Assembly: GCF_004011695.2 (NCBI RefSeq)
Contig: NC_082407.1
Coordinates: 2,480,001-2,544,000 of the forward strand
Origin: Ascochyta rabiei
Lineage: Eukaryota > Ascomycota > Dothideomycetes > Pleosporales > Didymellaceae
Direction: 5' to 3'
DNA length: 64,000 nt
Part shown: in pieces, positions 22,070-32,829 of the stretch
Layout of the letters: each line of letters opens with the position of its first letter
How positions within the stretch are numbered: position 1 is the first letter of the stretch
Notes under the pieces: generated by a model
Seen by the model: the letters and a program-made list of their open reading frames with translations, nothing else
Databases searched by the model: none
What the model was told of the DNA's origin: nothing
Made by a program: the position numbers and the translations under genes

Positions 22070-22711
22070 ATGGCAAAAGACGACTCATGTTCAGGAGCGA
22101 CACGCTCCAACGAAGGTGACTCTCAAGCCGTGACACTGAAAGCCACCACTCTACTTGCTCTGCCAGCCGAGCTTCGAAACATCATCTGGGCATTGGTATT
22201 GGGAGACACGACATTCGATGTTAAGTGCAAAGTGCAAATCCCCTGGGGTACCACAATCACGAACATTACTGCCCAGACGAACAGCCTCGCACTGCTTCGA
22301 ACCTGTCGCCAGATCCATTCGGAAACAAGGCTGCTCCCCTTCAGGCTCAACAAATTCCGATTCAGCAGTGAAGACGCATTCAAACCATGGCTTAGCAAGT
22401 TCGCCAAGACTCAACAGGCAGCCATAACGGAGGTTCATCTCGTTACCTGGAAGGCAAGGCACATGGTCGAGAGTCGAGGTTTTGTGCCTCGGAGGGTGGG
22501 CGACGTTTTCCCGATCGAGAAATTTGAAGGTCTTCGAACGCTTCGAGTTGAGGTCCGGTACACAGGCGTCGTTCGTGAATGTGACAAGTGGTCCTGCGAT
22601 GGCTCAGAGCTTGAGGATACAGACTGCACTGAGCAGGAAGGCAGACTGAGGCTTCGATGGGCGAAACGTGACCCATGTTTGGTGGTCAGGTTCGAAAGAG
22701 TCGCGGTGTGA
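22070..22711 (+). CDS. Fungal LPAELRNxIW-family protein (2EXR/DUF7730-like), copy 1
   Basis: Single exon, 213 aa, ATG at 22070. An F-box-like motif, LLALPAELRNIIWALVLGD (residues about 28-46), is followed by LLRTCRQIHSETRLLPFRLNKFRF and a conserved QQAAITEVHL strand. This arrangement defines a very large Pezizomycotina family of short proteins annotated as 2EXR or DUF7730; the molecular role is unknown. It is the only undamaged copy of three in tandem on the same strand here, so the group arose by local duplication. Confidence 0.8.
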   Translation: MAKDDSCSGATRSNEGDSQAVTLKATTLLALPAELRNIIWALVLGDTTFDVKCKVQIPWGTTITNITAQTNSLALLRTCRQIHSETRLLPFRLNKFRFSSEDAFKPWLSKFAKTQQAAITEVHLVTWKARHMVESRGFVPRRVGDVFPIEKFEGLRTLRVEVRYTGVVRECDKWSCDGSELEDTDCTEQEGRLRLRWAKRDPCLVVRFERVAV

Positions 22712-23035
22712 GGAAAAAATCATGGAGTGAGTGAGTTGGCGCCCACGAAATACCGATTCACAAACAGCTCGTCCTGAGAGGCTCTCTAGTGAGAGGTAGC
22801 GGAGTAAGAAGTCTCAGCAAGCATCCTGTAACACTCAAAAGCCATCGCGTATCTTCTCGAAGTTCTTCACATCATCATCACCATCACTAAAAGGGCACCG
22901 AAGAGGACCTCACTACGGCCCAACTCCAGGAACAGGGCTACTTTCGTCAACACTGCCTGGTCTCACGTCTTGAGGTCAAAGTTTGAGGCCCGCTCTCTCC
23001 GCCGGCTGAAGAACGGCTTGCTTGACGTTACCCGC
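22712..23035. other. Intergenic, no gene
   Basis: Spacer between copies 1 and 2 of the LPAELRN family. I see no feature other than a CATCATCATCACCATCA run near 22868. Confidence 0.4.
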
Positions 23036-23555
23036 ATGTCTAGGAAACATCTGGACGCGTGAGTCCCCCCCAGCTGCAGTCTGTGTCATGGCTGTGGCCA
23101 TTAAATATATGTAGAATGAGGACGAACTCCAAGACGCCGCTACTTCGACTACCACCGGAGGTCTGGAACCACATCTGGGAGTATGCGCTTGGCGGCAGAG
23201 TCCTCGATGTTGTTTTCGTCCAAAAACTCAGAGGTCGATGCATCGAAGAGAGGACATCGATTGCCCCTGGTATTTTTCCGTTGAACTCACATGCCCTTCT
23301 GAAAATCTTTCGACAGGGCTACACAGAGGTTGCACTCGTTCCCTTCGCAAGTAACGCGTTCCGTTTCAGGAGAGAGAAAGCGTCTGGTTCATCTCCAATG
23401 AGGAGCAAGAAGACCGTCTTGTCAAGGCAAACATCAATAAAATCACCAAGTACTTCAAGGAAGCTAAACTGGATGCTCATCTCGTGTTTGAGCACCTAAA
23501 TAACTACATAAAAGTACGTTGGATTCTACTGAATTGTCATCCGGTTTATTCATGC
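23036..23555 (+). pseudogene. LPxEVWNHIW-family copy 2, frameshifted
   Basis: Exon 1 (23036-23058, ATG) and a 56-nt intron (GTGAGT ... TGTAG, 23059-23114) lead into LLRLPPEVWNHIWEYALGGR. The frame is good through PFASNAFRF (about 23370) and then runs into unrelated sequence ending at 23499. In another frame, ESVWFISNEEQEDRL...NINKITKYF continues the family pattern seen in copies 1 and 3 (a Q/A-x-INKIT strand) up to about 23510-23555. A single indel near 23370-23385 therefore breaks the gene. A rare intron there is less likely, as I see no donor/acceptor pair. Confidence 0.75.
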
Positions 23556-23936
23556 TGACTTCACGAAGATGGCCGAAATCTCTCAGTTTGAAGGTGGAGA
23601 TTCTGCATGAAGCTGGGCTATTGACGGGATCGTGAAGAGTGTGGATTGCCTCTTTCTGTTCTCGAAATGGGAATGTACAGGGCTGATACAAACTCTTACT
23701 TTTCAGCACAGCTCTAGGAGGTGTAACGATGTGAACCAAGTCAGGATGCCGAGGTAGGAGCCGCGTGCGAATTGCCCACAGAACTGATCACCTTCACTTA
23801 CGCGTCCTCTCTCACCGTGAGCAGCGACGTAGCTTTTAATTTGGCGGATCTCGCTTAAAAGCCCACGACTACAATCACATACCCGGTCTTACCTACCTCC
23901 ATTACTTCCGTTACTCACTCTTGAGCGCCGTCCACC

Positions 23937-24811
23937 ATGGGGCCTCACAAGCCCCAGCCCGCGGTGACTGCAAGAACATCATCAAATGCCACGAGAGTCA
24001 CCAGGAGCAAAGCAAAGAAGACCCAAAGCACGACAGCCAGCACCTCAGCGACCGCGACTGGACAAGACAGCACCTACCACGTCAAACAGTACCGGAACTG
24101 TATTCTCAACCTCGAAAAGACCCCAGCTTATCTCGTAGCTATGCAAGTATAAGCACTTTAGATGCTGGACTCGGTCGCTGAGTGTTTGGCAGCGCAAAGC
24201 GCAACGCTGCTGAGTCACCACTCCTCCGTCTGCCAGCCGAGATCAGAAACCAGATCTGGAGTCTCGCGATGGGTGGCCATCTCGTTGCCTTAGCGGGTGA
24301 TAGATCTACGAAAGGCTGCGCAATTCAGTACCAGCGGGACTACTCTCGTGTTAAGGGCCCTAAACTCCTTGCAGCTTTCCATCTTCACGAAGTTAGCCGA
24401 CAAGTCTACTCTGAAACAGTTCTTACTTCATATCAGGAAAACACATTCGTGTTTGGCAATACCCATATATTCACAAACAGCCCAGAGACACGGCTAATGG
24501 CCGCTCAGAGAAGGGCTATTACGAAGGTTGAGATCGGTTCCTTCGTTCTCCACTACTATCTAGTGGCGTGGAGAGTGACCCCTTCTGGACATCTAGAACG
24601 TGATAGGCTTGTTTTCAGGCTGTCAACGGAAACACTACCTAATATCCAGACCATCTTCGTGACAGCTGCAGCTGTTGAGTTTGTTCGACGCCACATGATA
24701 ATACCCGAGTTCGACGGGAGATCCCGGAACGAGAAAGAAACCAAGGCTTGGATAATCAGCGTGCTAACAAAACAAGGAGACTGTATCGAGTTCAGGTTCG
24801 AAGGTAAATAG
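23937..24811 (+). pseudogene. LPAEIRNQIW-family copy 3, possibly broken at its intron
   Basis: An ATG in perfect context (CCACCATGG, 23937) opens MGPHKPQPAVTARTSSNATR... with a basic RVTRSKAKK stretch and runs to a donor-like CAA|GTATAAG near 24146. The second part (to 24811) carries LLRLPAEIRNQIWSLAMGG, EVSRQVYSET and AQRRAITKVEIG, clearly the same family as copy 1. The obvious donor with acceptor TTTGGCAG (24194) joins the parts out of frame. A phase-1 donor with another acceptor (GCTGAG at about 24182) would restore the frame but is weak. It is either an unusual intron or a recent frameshift. Total length, about 280 aa, is family-like. Confidence 0.6.
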
Positions 24812-25975
24812 GGGGAAGGGCAGTTTACAGCTTCTGAATGCTGCTCTTTGGTGGCCGAGATGAGGCTCATCACATCATGTACCGTCATTTGGAAGGATAG
24901 TCAAGCAGAATTTTGCGTATAAAGAATCGTCGTACGTCCTCACTCTCATCATGGTGGACCCACTCACTCAACGCCCTTCCGTCTCGATTTGTCCAGTTCT
25001 TCTTCTCCGCATCGTTCCTTGTTCACCCCACTGACGTGTGAAGCCACGGTCACTCACGCGAACACTCACTTAGAATCGATATCTCACAGCATCGAAGCTC
25101 GCGCATCTCATTCAAAGTCACAGAATCCAAAGCCCTTCGTAATCTCAACCCAGCAGCGTCCAAATTGCGCTATCGAGCGTTACACACACAGTCTTTTTGA
25201 TGTGTCGGAGAACCACAAGCGACTTCTTCGCCATACGTATAAGTCAGTCACCAAACAGATTTCCAGGCGAGATGCACCACATAGACTCGTACGCCCTACT
25301 GGGACTGGAGGCTCTTTGAACTACTGTTGACTTGAAGATTTTCATTTTGGTGAGGCTGAGGCCTTGAAGTAAGGTACCTCCTCTACTTACATGTCCCAAG
25401 AAAGGAAACAATTTGTGTCCCTTTGAACAAATGCGGATGCCTTGAATTTTATGCGTGCAAGTTATGATCGCACAACCTGTGCAATATTGCATGCTAAGGT
25501 TAATAGGCATGCCAAAGCCACTTCAGCGACAGAACATAATGACCGGCCTGTGTTCCTGTTCAGTTTTGACATCAGCATATTTTTCGTACGAAGACCGGTT
25601 CTGTACAGTGAAAGGCATATACAACGATTAAGCGTTTCCATGTCTGCAAATAGTCGTCCTGGTGAGGTCTTGCTAAAAATAAACCCTCGACTCTGATCTT
25701 CAAAAACCTTCTTAGAAGCATAAGAGCCTGCGTCACTCTGTGAGGCTGGAGCAATTCCACAGATGGTATCTAGCACACACACAACGCACGTTGCATGTTT
25801 CAAATGGTGAACTCCTGTGGTGTGATGTATGACAACTCTGATTGCAGGAACGCTAAAGTGCTACAAAAGACCGCCCACCGTTGCTATGCAAAAGCAATCA
25901 AACACATGTGATCGGAATTGTCGACACCGAGCCCGTAGCAAGCCTTATTGAAAGCCGCATGAACTGCAAAAGGGC
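24812..25975. other. Intergenic, no gene
   Basis: About 1.2 kb between the LPAELRN family and the aldolase gene. The open frame at 24989-25330 begins with TTG and lacks a recognisable domain. The rest is AT-richer than its surroundings but not RIP-like. It is downstream of both flanking genes. Confidence 0.4.
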
Positions 25976-27022
25976 TCACAAGGAGTTCTCAGTCTTCACA
26001 AGCTCATCGAAAGCCTCGCGCCACTTGTTCGTCTCCTCTTTGGAAGGCCTCGGAAGGGGCTTGCGAGCATAGCCTCCGTATCCAAAGTGGGCAACAAGGC
26101 CTGCCTTCGTGCCAATGATGCCTCCCTGAATCGCCGCCCAGTCTCCGCGGGCGACGATAGCCTGGAGCTTCTGAGCCTCCGCCAGCTTGCCAGCCTTGAA
26201 CAATTCAACCAGCTTCACGCAAGTCTTTGGCGCGATGTTGGCCATTCCACCGATAACGCCGGACCCTCCTCCAACCAAAGTCTGCAGGGTAAAGTCGACG
26301 GAGCCACCCATGCACATGAAGCCCGAGCCGGAGCTGTAGACGGTCACAGCATCTGTAGCAGCAGCGACTCGGTTTAATTTGCCAGTGTTGCCGCAAGTAA
26401 GTTTGCAGCCGACGATGTTGGGATGTTGAGCCAGCTCAACAATGACGTCTGAGTTGAGATCCAGACCGGCGACGGCGCCGGGGTAGTTGTAAATTAGGAT
26501 GGGAATTGGAGAAGCAGAAGCAACATCCCTGAAGAACTCTTTGACAGTATCTTTGGAAAACAGTCCCTGGTAGTAGGCAGGGGGAAGAACAAGAGCGTAA
26601 TCTCCGCCAGCGGAGGCTGCTTCTTCACAAAGCTCAATACACTCTCTTGTCGATTGAACACCGCAACCGACAATGACAGGTATATGATGGAAACCGGCGT
26701 CGTCGAGGGCTTTGCGCGTGGTGCCGGTGATGAGATTGCGCTCCTTGTGAGACAGATGGACGGCCTCGCCATTGGAACCTTGCGTGGTAATGCCGGCAAC
26801 GCCAGCTCGTGCGAGCCGCACAGCATGGCTTGCGACGGTCTCAAGATCTACGTCATCTGACGCCGGGTCGAAGAAAGCTATAGTGGGAACATAAATTCCA
26901 GCAACAAGCCTTCGGCTAGCAGAGTTGTTGCTCATAGTGTACGCAGTTTGCACAGGCTGGTAGGAACCGTCTGAATACGAGTAGCTGTCTGGGGTCGAGG
27001 GTGCGTCAAGGAGCGGTGACAT
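25976..27022 (-). CDS. DHDPS-family aldolase (4-hydroxy-2-oxoglutarate aldolase / dihydrodipicolinate synthase-like)
   Basis: Single exon, 348 aa, true ATG at 27022. A TIM-barrel class I aldolase of the DapA/NAL/HOGA family follows a ~35-residue Ser/Tyr-rich extension. Visible motifs are YVPTIAFFD, GSNGEAVHLS (the GxxGE carboxylate-binding loop), the catalytic tyrosine in IYNYPG, the Schiff-base lysine in GCKLTCGN, and GGSGVIGGMAN. Fungi make lysine by the aminoadipate route, so a true dihydrodipicolinate synthase role is unlikely; cleavage of 4-hydroxy-2-oxoglutarate, a 2-keto-3-deoxy sugar acid or a related keto acid is more plausible. The substrate cannot be fixed from sequence. The N-terminal extension shows no clear mitochondrial presequence. 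Confidence 0.9.
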   Translation of the reverse strand: MSPLLDAPSTPDSYSYSDGSYQPVQTAYTMSNNSASRRLVAGIYVPTIAFFDPASDDVDLETVASHAVRLARAGVAGITTQGSNGEAVHLSHKERNLITGTTRKALDDAGFHHIPVIVGCGVQSTRECIELCEEAASAGGDYALVLPPAYYQGLFSKDTVKEFFRDVASASPIPILIYNYPGAVAGLDLNSDVIVELAQHPNIVGCKLTCGNTGKLNRVAAATDAVTVYSSGSGFMCMGGSVDFTLQTLVGGGSGVIGGMANIAPKTCVKLVELFKAGKLAEAQKLQAIVARGDWAAIQGGIIGTKAGLVAHFGYGGYARKPLPRPSKEETNKWREAFDELVKTENSL

Positions 27023-30000
27023 GGTAACAAGGTTGACAGGATAGGACTTTTGTTGATTTATAGGGAACCTGATGGTTGCAGATCAAGGCGGAGATTTTTG
27101 ACAAAGAACAACTCGGAAAGCAGCGCGACGAACGAAACAAATACGTCAATGGTAATTGTCTGACTGTCTACCGAGGATAGTCCACGTACTTATATAATGC
27201 AAACGGGGTATGGAGTATCGTTCCGATTGACATCCAAGTGTGGGGGTCCAGCTGACAGCTTGGTCAGTCTGGGATCTCGGGCTGAATAGGCAAAGGGATG
27301 AGCCCAGAAGCGCATCCGAGAAAGTTACAAAGTCAAAGAGGCGATGATCACCGCAGCCATGTCAGGTACGCTTGTTTGCACATAACCGGTTGGTACCAAC
27401 AGTCCAATTGAGAAGGTGCATCGCATTGACTGCAGAGAAGTCTGCTTTTTTGCTGCCGACTGTGTAGCGGCAATGAGACGTCGGAACTTGGCCGGTGGTC
27501 GACAGCAAGGGTGCACGCCCAGTGACGATCTTTGAGACGCATGCTGTGCGCCTATAGGCTTATTATCGCCACCGCTCGTATGATCCGAAAGGCTGGCGAG
27601 CTCGAATGGGTGTTGGTGGATACCGTTCGGGGATCTTAGTGTGGGGGTGGGGAATGGTCAGTCATGGCTCCGCCACAGCGCCGCTTCGCATCATCTGATT
27701 CCGTACACGCATACTTTCCCATCCCCTCGTTCTTCATGCTCCCAGTCATCGTGCGTTCACTAATAGACCCATGCGGAGAAGTGGACGTAGACGGATGGGA
27801 AAAGAATTTGCAACGTGGCAAGGAAGCATCCAGGAAATGTTGTCACACGACCAAACAGCGTCACTACATCCCCGGTTGTAACTTGTACACGGTAAGCCAG
27901 ACGAGTATTTCTCCGTATATCGCCTCCTCGTGAAAGGCGTTTGGCGTGTTGGGAAAACTTCAAGTGCCCCCATGTACTCAAGTTACGCTTCCCTATTTAG
28001 AGCCCCAGGAGCTTCTCTTGACCTTGTGTTACATTGACATAGATCACAATTTTGTACCTACTCCACACATGCACATAGCTACGCTATTTTTGGCCTGGAC
28101 AGCATCGTGTACAGACACGCAGACTACTCCGCGTGACCCGATTACTACATGCTGCAATCCGGAGCCCGACACCAACAACGGCCGACGAACGCGCTGTACA
28201 GCAAGTACTACAGACTTCCACAGGTTTATCGACACTTGTCGTCAAGGAAACTACCTGTGAACCGAGGCAGTGGGACCATATTGCTTTTGTTACCAGATCT
28301 CGGGTCTGAGAAGTGTATATGGTACGGTGCCTGAATACCGGCGAATCTTGTTTTCGCCCCCCACGCCCGTAACCGGGGTGGTCCAAGAAGGGAAAGTCCA
28401 CTTCGTTTTCCGTTGTGGGTCTTCAACGTCTCAACGTACTACAACAGGAAACTGATGCGTTCGGTTCAGCGCCAACGATGTCTGCTTGGCATGCGCTTTG
28501 CTTCCAGCTGGACGCTGCTGAAGCTGCAGTTATATCCAACCCACGGCGAGTTCGAATGTTCGAACTCCGGGCATAGCCTGAAATCAGCCAAGCAAGGTTC
28601 AACAACAAAGCTGATGTAAATCGTAAGCACCTCATTCACAGTCGCGCGCATGCACAGCCTCATCGTGGAATCGAGATACGAATCTGGACCGATGCTATTA
28701 CCCCACACATTCGCATCCCAAGGTCCCCGCTTTCTCCCTTAATTCGCGCACGCTCCACCACAACATGCCGCTGCCTCTGTCATGCATGAGACGGCAGACC
28801 CAACAACGCCAGCAAACGCGACGGCTTCACTAAGGACAAGACGGGGTTGACCTCATTAGTAGACATGCGTATTCTACACCTTGATAGAGTTCCAGATGGA
28901 AAATTCAGTCACTCGAATAAGTCCAGTCGCACATGTGTATTCCAAGATGGCACTGTCGCCATCAACCAGACTAACTCAGCGTACACTTGGCGTGCACGAT
29001 GCCAACAGCATTCGCGTCGAATCGTAAAAGTGTCGGTATCTATCTTGTCAACGGTGAGTTCTTGAAGACGTGCTTATCGCCGCGACGATTTGTGGAGCTT
29101 ACCTATACATGGATCAACACATGTGGCCATCAGGTCGCCAGAGTCGTATGACCTGCTACTCATTCTTACCCATTGAGCTGTTGACCGTATAACAGTCGTA
29201 CAAGACAGCCACCAGTGCAATTCGAAGTTGCATTCCGGCGTGGGGGCACAGTAAGATGTTGTTCGCCTGCAATAGCCGCAAAGTGCTCGGTAGATTGCTG
29301 AAGGTAAGTTTGCCACAATTCTTCTCGTGTCCGCCCAACGTGGCAAGTTATGGAGCCTCAACGTTTCGAAGCAACACGTTTGCGTGGGATGATCTAGGCC
29401 GGATTGCAAGAATAGCTCTACAAAGAGATTGCATGTGAGATGCCAAGTTTTGACGGATCACCTCAGTTTGACCTCACTTCAGGTCCATGTCTTGCAACGC
29501 AAATTGCCACTCAGCATGCTCATGTTATGCTGTTGTGAATCGACGTTGGTAACCACGACTCGTCGTGAAGTCATCTTACACCTACCTTTCTTCGGGGCAT
29601 CTGTACTGGAAGAAAGCTCCAGGGTTTTTGGCGTGATATCTTGTCCTCGCGATCGAGCATGCCCTATGATGCGAATGTTTGACATCTTTTGGGCTCTAAA
29701 GAGTCTCTGAAGCATACGAGCTTTTTTTTTCCAGGATTTCAAAACTCTGCACTATTGACTGACAGTTCAATAGTAACACTGACTGGCTAGGTCTCTCTAC
29801 TACCGTGCCGGATATAGTACCCTTGTCCTTTCCTTTGCAAGGTTCTACACAGATGCATCCTGGGAACATCCGAAAGAGTCTTCCGACATGAGAAGTCTCG
29901 ACTGCTTATGTCCGCGGCCACGGAACCCAACCAAGCACATCTACGATGCTTACGCTGCTAAGCAGGTCAGCACGAACGCAGCATTTGCGACAAATTTAGG

Positions 30001-30463
30001 ACACGGCGTTGTCAATCGCCAGCTTGCGGACAAGGACTCGTCCTGATCAAGAGCAAACCAGTAACATGCTTAAAGTTACGCTTGTGTTTCCTGCAAAGTG
30101 GGATCTTCACCAAAGTATGTTGATAATTACTCAAGGTGTTCGGAAACATGCTCCATGGGAGTTGTATAGCGGTACGACAATGATTCCGTGATTTCCACCA
30201 ATGAGCAGTTATCAACAGAGCTGCTCGATATAGCTTCCTGGTCGTTAACATCATACAAATGTACCCAGTAGTCTGTACAAATTGCGGGGGGCTAAACACT
30301 GCTATGCTAAGGCTTAACTCGCAATGCCCATGTTGCACATTATGCGTTTTTGAAGCCCCTTGGCAGTGTGATTGATTGAAATTCAGTAACGAAGATGCTC
30401 TGATATGTATCGACCTTGATGTGAAGAACAAGGTAAAGCCGTCTTATTATTAGCGGTGCACGA
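27023..30463. other. 3.4 kb without a recognisable gene
   Basis: Open frames are short, mostly without ATG, and none shows a family motif. The aldolase promoter lies at its left end. Composition is mixed and not the TpA-rich RIP type that begins near 30.77 kb, so this is not an obvious transposon relic. Lineage-specific genes with several introns or non-coding transcripts cannot be excluded by eye. Confidence 0.4.
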
Positions 30464-30768
30464 TCAGGAATACATTTGTTTTGCTCTCCTTACCACTTCT
30501 CTCAACGCCCCCATCTTCTTTCCTGCCTTCTCACCATCCGTAAAAACATCTTCCAGAGTTCTCAGATCTTGTTTCGCTACCTTGCCGCCTTGATGGAAGG
30601 GATTGAACTCCGCTTAGTTTAATGACTTCGCCCCTTCGACAAGCGGCTGATTCAATCTCTTTGTAGCCCAGCTGCCAATAATCAAGGAGATAAACCAGCC
30701 GACCACCCAAAGCGGGGTAGGTTGAGGTTCTCGGATAGGACGCGCAGAGAGATAATCTAAAATTTTGC
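30464..30768 (-). pseudogene. Truncated 3' end of an unrecognised gene, cut at the RIP-damaged block
   Basis: Reading minus from about 30768, one frame gives about 100 residues interrupted by a single TAA. It has a polar start (SARPIREPQPTP), a membrane-like segment LWVVGWFISLIIGSW, and after the stop a charged, protein-like tail (FNPFHQGGKVAKQDLRTLED ... REVVRRAK) ending in a TGA at 30464. Codon use and hydropathy look coding, but everything upstream of about 30770 is TpA-rich transposon. I infer a gene remnant whose 5' part was lost to insertion or deletion. I do not recognise the family. Confidence 0.45.
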
Positions 30769-30964
30769 GTCTCTAATTGCTTAAAATCTATTTTCTAAGA
30801 GCTAGGTTATGCGCTTTATTAACTAGCACTCTATTAATCTTATCTTATGTTACTCTACTTGTATAGATTGCTAGTGTTATAACGCTAACTCCTACAATAA
30901 ATATAAGCTCTATTTTAACCTGCTACAGCACAAGATTACTAAATACTTTATTAAGCCTTACTAC

Positions 30965-32812
30965 ATAACGTAAGCGGTAAGCGAGTCGCTTAGGCAAGCG
31001 AGTCGCTCACCTTTTCAAGCCTTAGACCTTTGCAACACTATAACTCAACACCACAACGTCGTACTGTAGCTTATAGTACGTCAAATTAATCTAATTAGTC
31101 TACAGTATCTTTCTTACATGTGCGCTTGTTGTGCCCTGCCTCACCACACCTCCCACAGCGTTGAGAACCCTGTCCACCACCACCCGTTCGCATCCTCTCC
31201 TCACGCCTCTCAGCCTTAACTAGCGCATCAGCATCCCTACGCTTAACTATCTCCTCTGCTTCTTGCTGAGATAGGGTCCTACTATGCTAGATCCGCTTCT
31301 TTTTACGTGTTTTACACTCAGAAGCAGCTTTATTTGCTGCTTAAAGCTTAACTATCTTAGCTGCTATCAGCACCTGGGTATACACTATTATTTCAGCTCT
31401 CTTTTAAAACTGCTGCACTATCTTACAGATTAATTCTGTTAATAAACTTCTATATTCCCTGATTCTCTTTAATATCAGCGTTGACTAAGCTCTAATTTCA
31501 GCAGCGTTGCTTGGTGTTTTAGGTTGCCAGGGGGTAGGCCCTGGTAGAGGTGGTGATGGCGTACAAGGCTTTACTTCAAGCCTTAATAGCACTACCTCTA
31601 GGTTATCTGGAACTAAGCCTGTTGCTTAGAAGCTTAATTGAATATTACTAGATAAGAACGCCTTATTAAAAACCTAATTAAAGGCAGCTAGGAACGCTTT
31701 CTTGTTAATGTAGGTAATGTAACAGTTTGCTAAGACATTAATTTCCTTCTTATACGCCTGCTTTAATAGGGTAAAACACTCTATATTAAGTGGCTGTAGG
31801 ATGTAGGAGGTGTAAGGAGGCATACAGAGAGTAATAATCTTACTCTTCTTATATAGATTCTAGAAGGTAAGTAACTTATAGCTCTTATGGCCATTAATAA
31901 TCAGCAGCTAGTGGCTACCTACTGTCTAGGCTGTTATATGCTAGATAAAGTGCTTTAGCTACTCTAGGCCTAGTTTATTTGTTGTCTAGCCATTCTTGCT
32001 AACACTAATCTGCTAATCCTTTAGGTTGTAATACTAGGCTTAGTTGTAGTTCTTTGCTTTAAAGATAATAAAGGGTGGGATAACCTACCCTATAGCATTA
32101 ATTGCAGCAATTAACGTTGCCTATTTACAGTTGCTAGGCTGGACCTGTAATGGTCTAAGACGCCTCTTAGACGCAGTTACCACCTTAACAGACCCCCTAA
32201 CACCTATCTAGAAGCTAGTCTTGTTAAAGTTGTAGGTATCTTTGTCTAGGATACTATACTTAGCTTTAACGTTACGTATAAGGTTAAACTAGGGGCTAAT
32301 AATAGCTAGGTTGCTGTATAGGACTCTCTAGTAATCGCGCTATCTATTTATGTAAGACTTAATCTTAGGCTTCTAGCGTATAAGGTTCCTAGCCTATTTT
32401 TCCCTAACCTAGCTACTATAACAGGCAGCTAGTAGTTAATTAGCTATTTTATATATGTAGCTAAGTATAGAGGCAAAGCCTTATGCGTTAAGCTTCCTTA
32501 TATATTATATAATTATGTCCTCTTTAACCCTAGTAAGCTAGGATAAGTTAGGATAGGAATTGCGTTGTAAGGTGGTTTTAGCGCGTTAGTTAGAGAGGGT
32601 CCTTTAAGGAACGTTATAGATAGCAGCAGCGCGTCGCTAGCTTAGCAACGCGTTAGATTTTATAGCTTAGATAGCAAGGACTATCCTATCCTCACAAGAA
32701 AGCAATTTAAGATCAGGTTGTTAAGACATTAGATGAAAGGTTAAAGGAGGTGTGATCTTAGCAAAGGTGAGCAACTCGCTTGCCTAAGCGACTTGCTTAC
32801 CGCTTACGTTAT
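30965..32812 (-). mobile_element. RIP-damaged pogo/Fot1-type DNA transposon with ~50-bp inverted repeats
   Basis: Terminal inverted repeats ATAACGTAAGCGGTAAGC... at 30965-31018 and their complement at 32764-32812 match over about 50 bp with a few C/T or G/A differences; TA lies at both ends, as expected for Tc1/mariner-pogo elements. Minus-strand translation gives a DDE_1 transposase with many TAG/TAA stops: KNG*TTNKLGLE*LKHF, then the second catalytic-Asp region as INGHKSYK (family form LDGHxSH), ITLCMPPYTSYILQPLN, and a C-terminal CCHC knuckle CGRCGEAGHNKRTC at about 31115-31160. The 1.85-kb length is typical of Fot1. Stops at former CAG/TGG codons and the TpA-rich composition indicate RIP. 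It is non-functional. Confidence 0.9.
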
Positions 32813-32829
32813 ATAATATTAATAAGAAG

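Noticed and set aside
24989..25330. 113-residue plus-strand frame
   Set aside because: Starts with TTG, no family motif, not a fourth LPAELRN copy on inspection.
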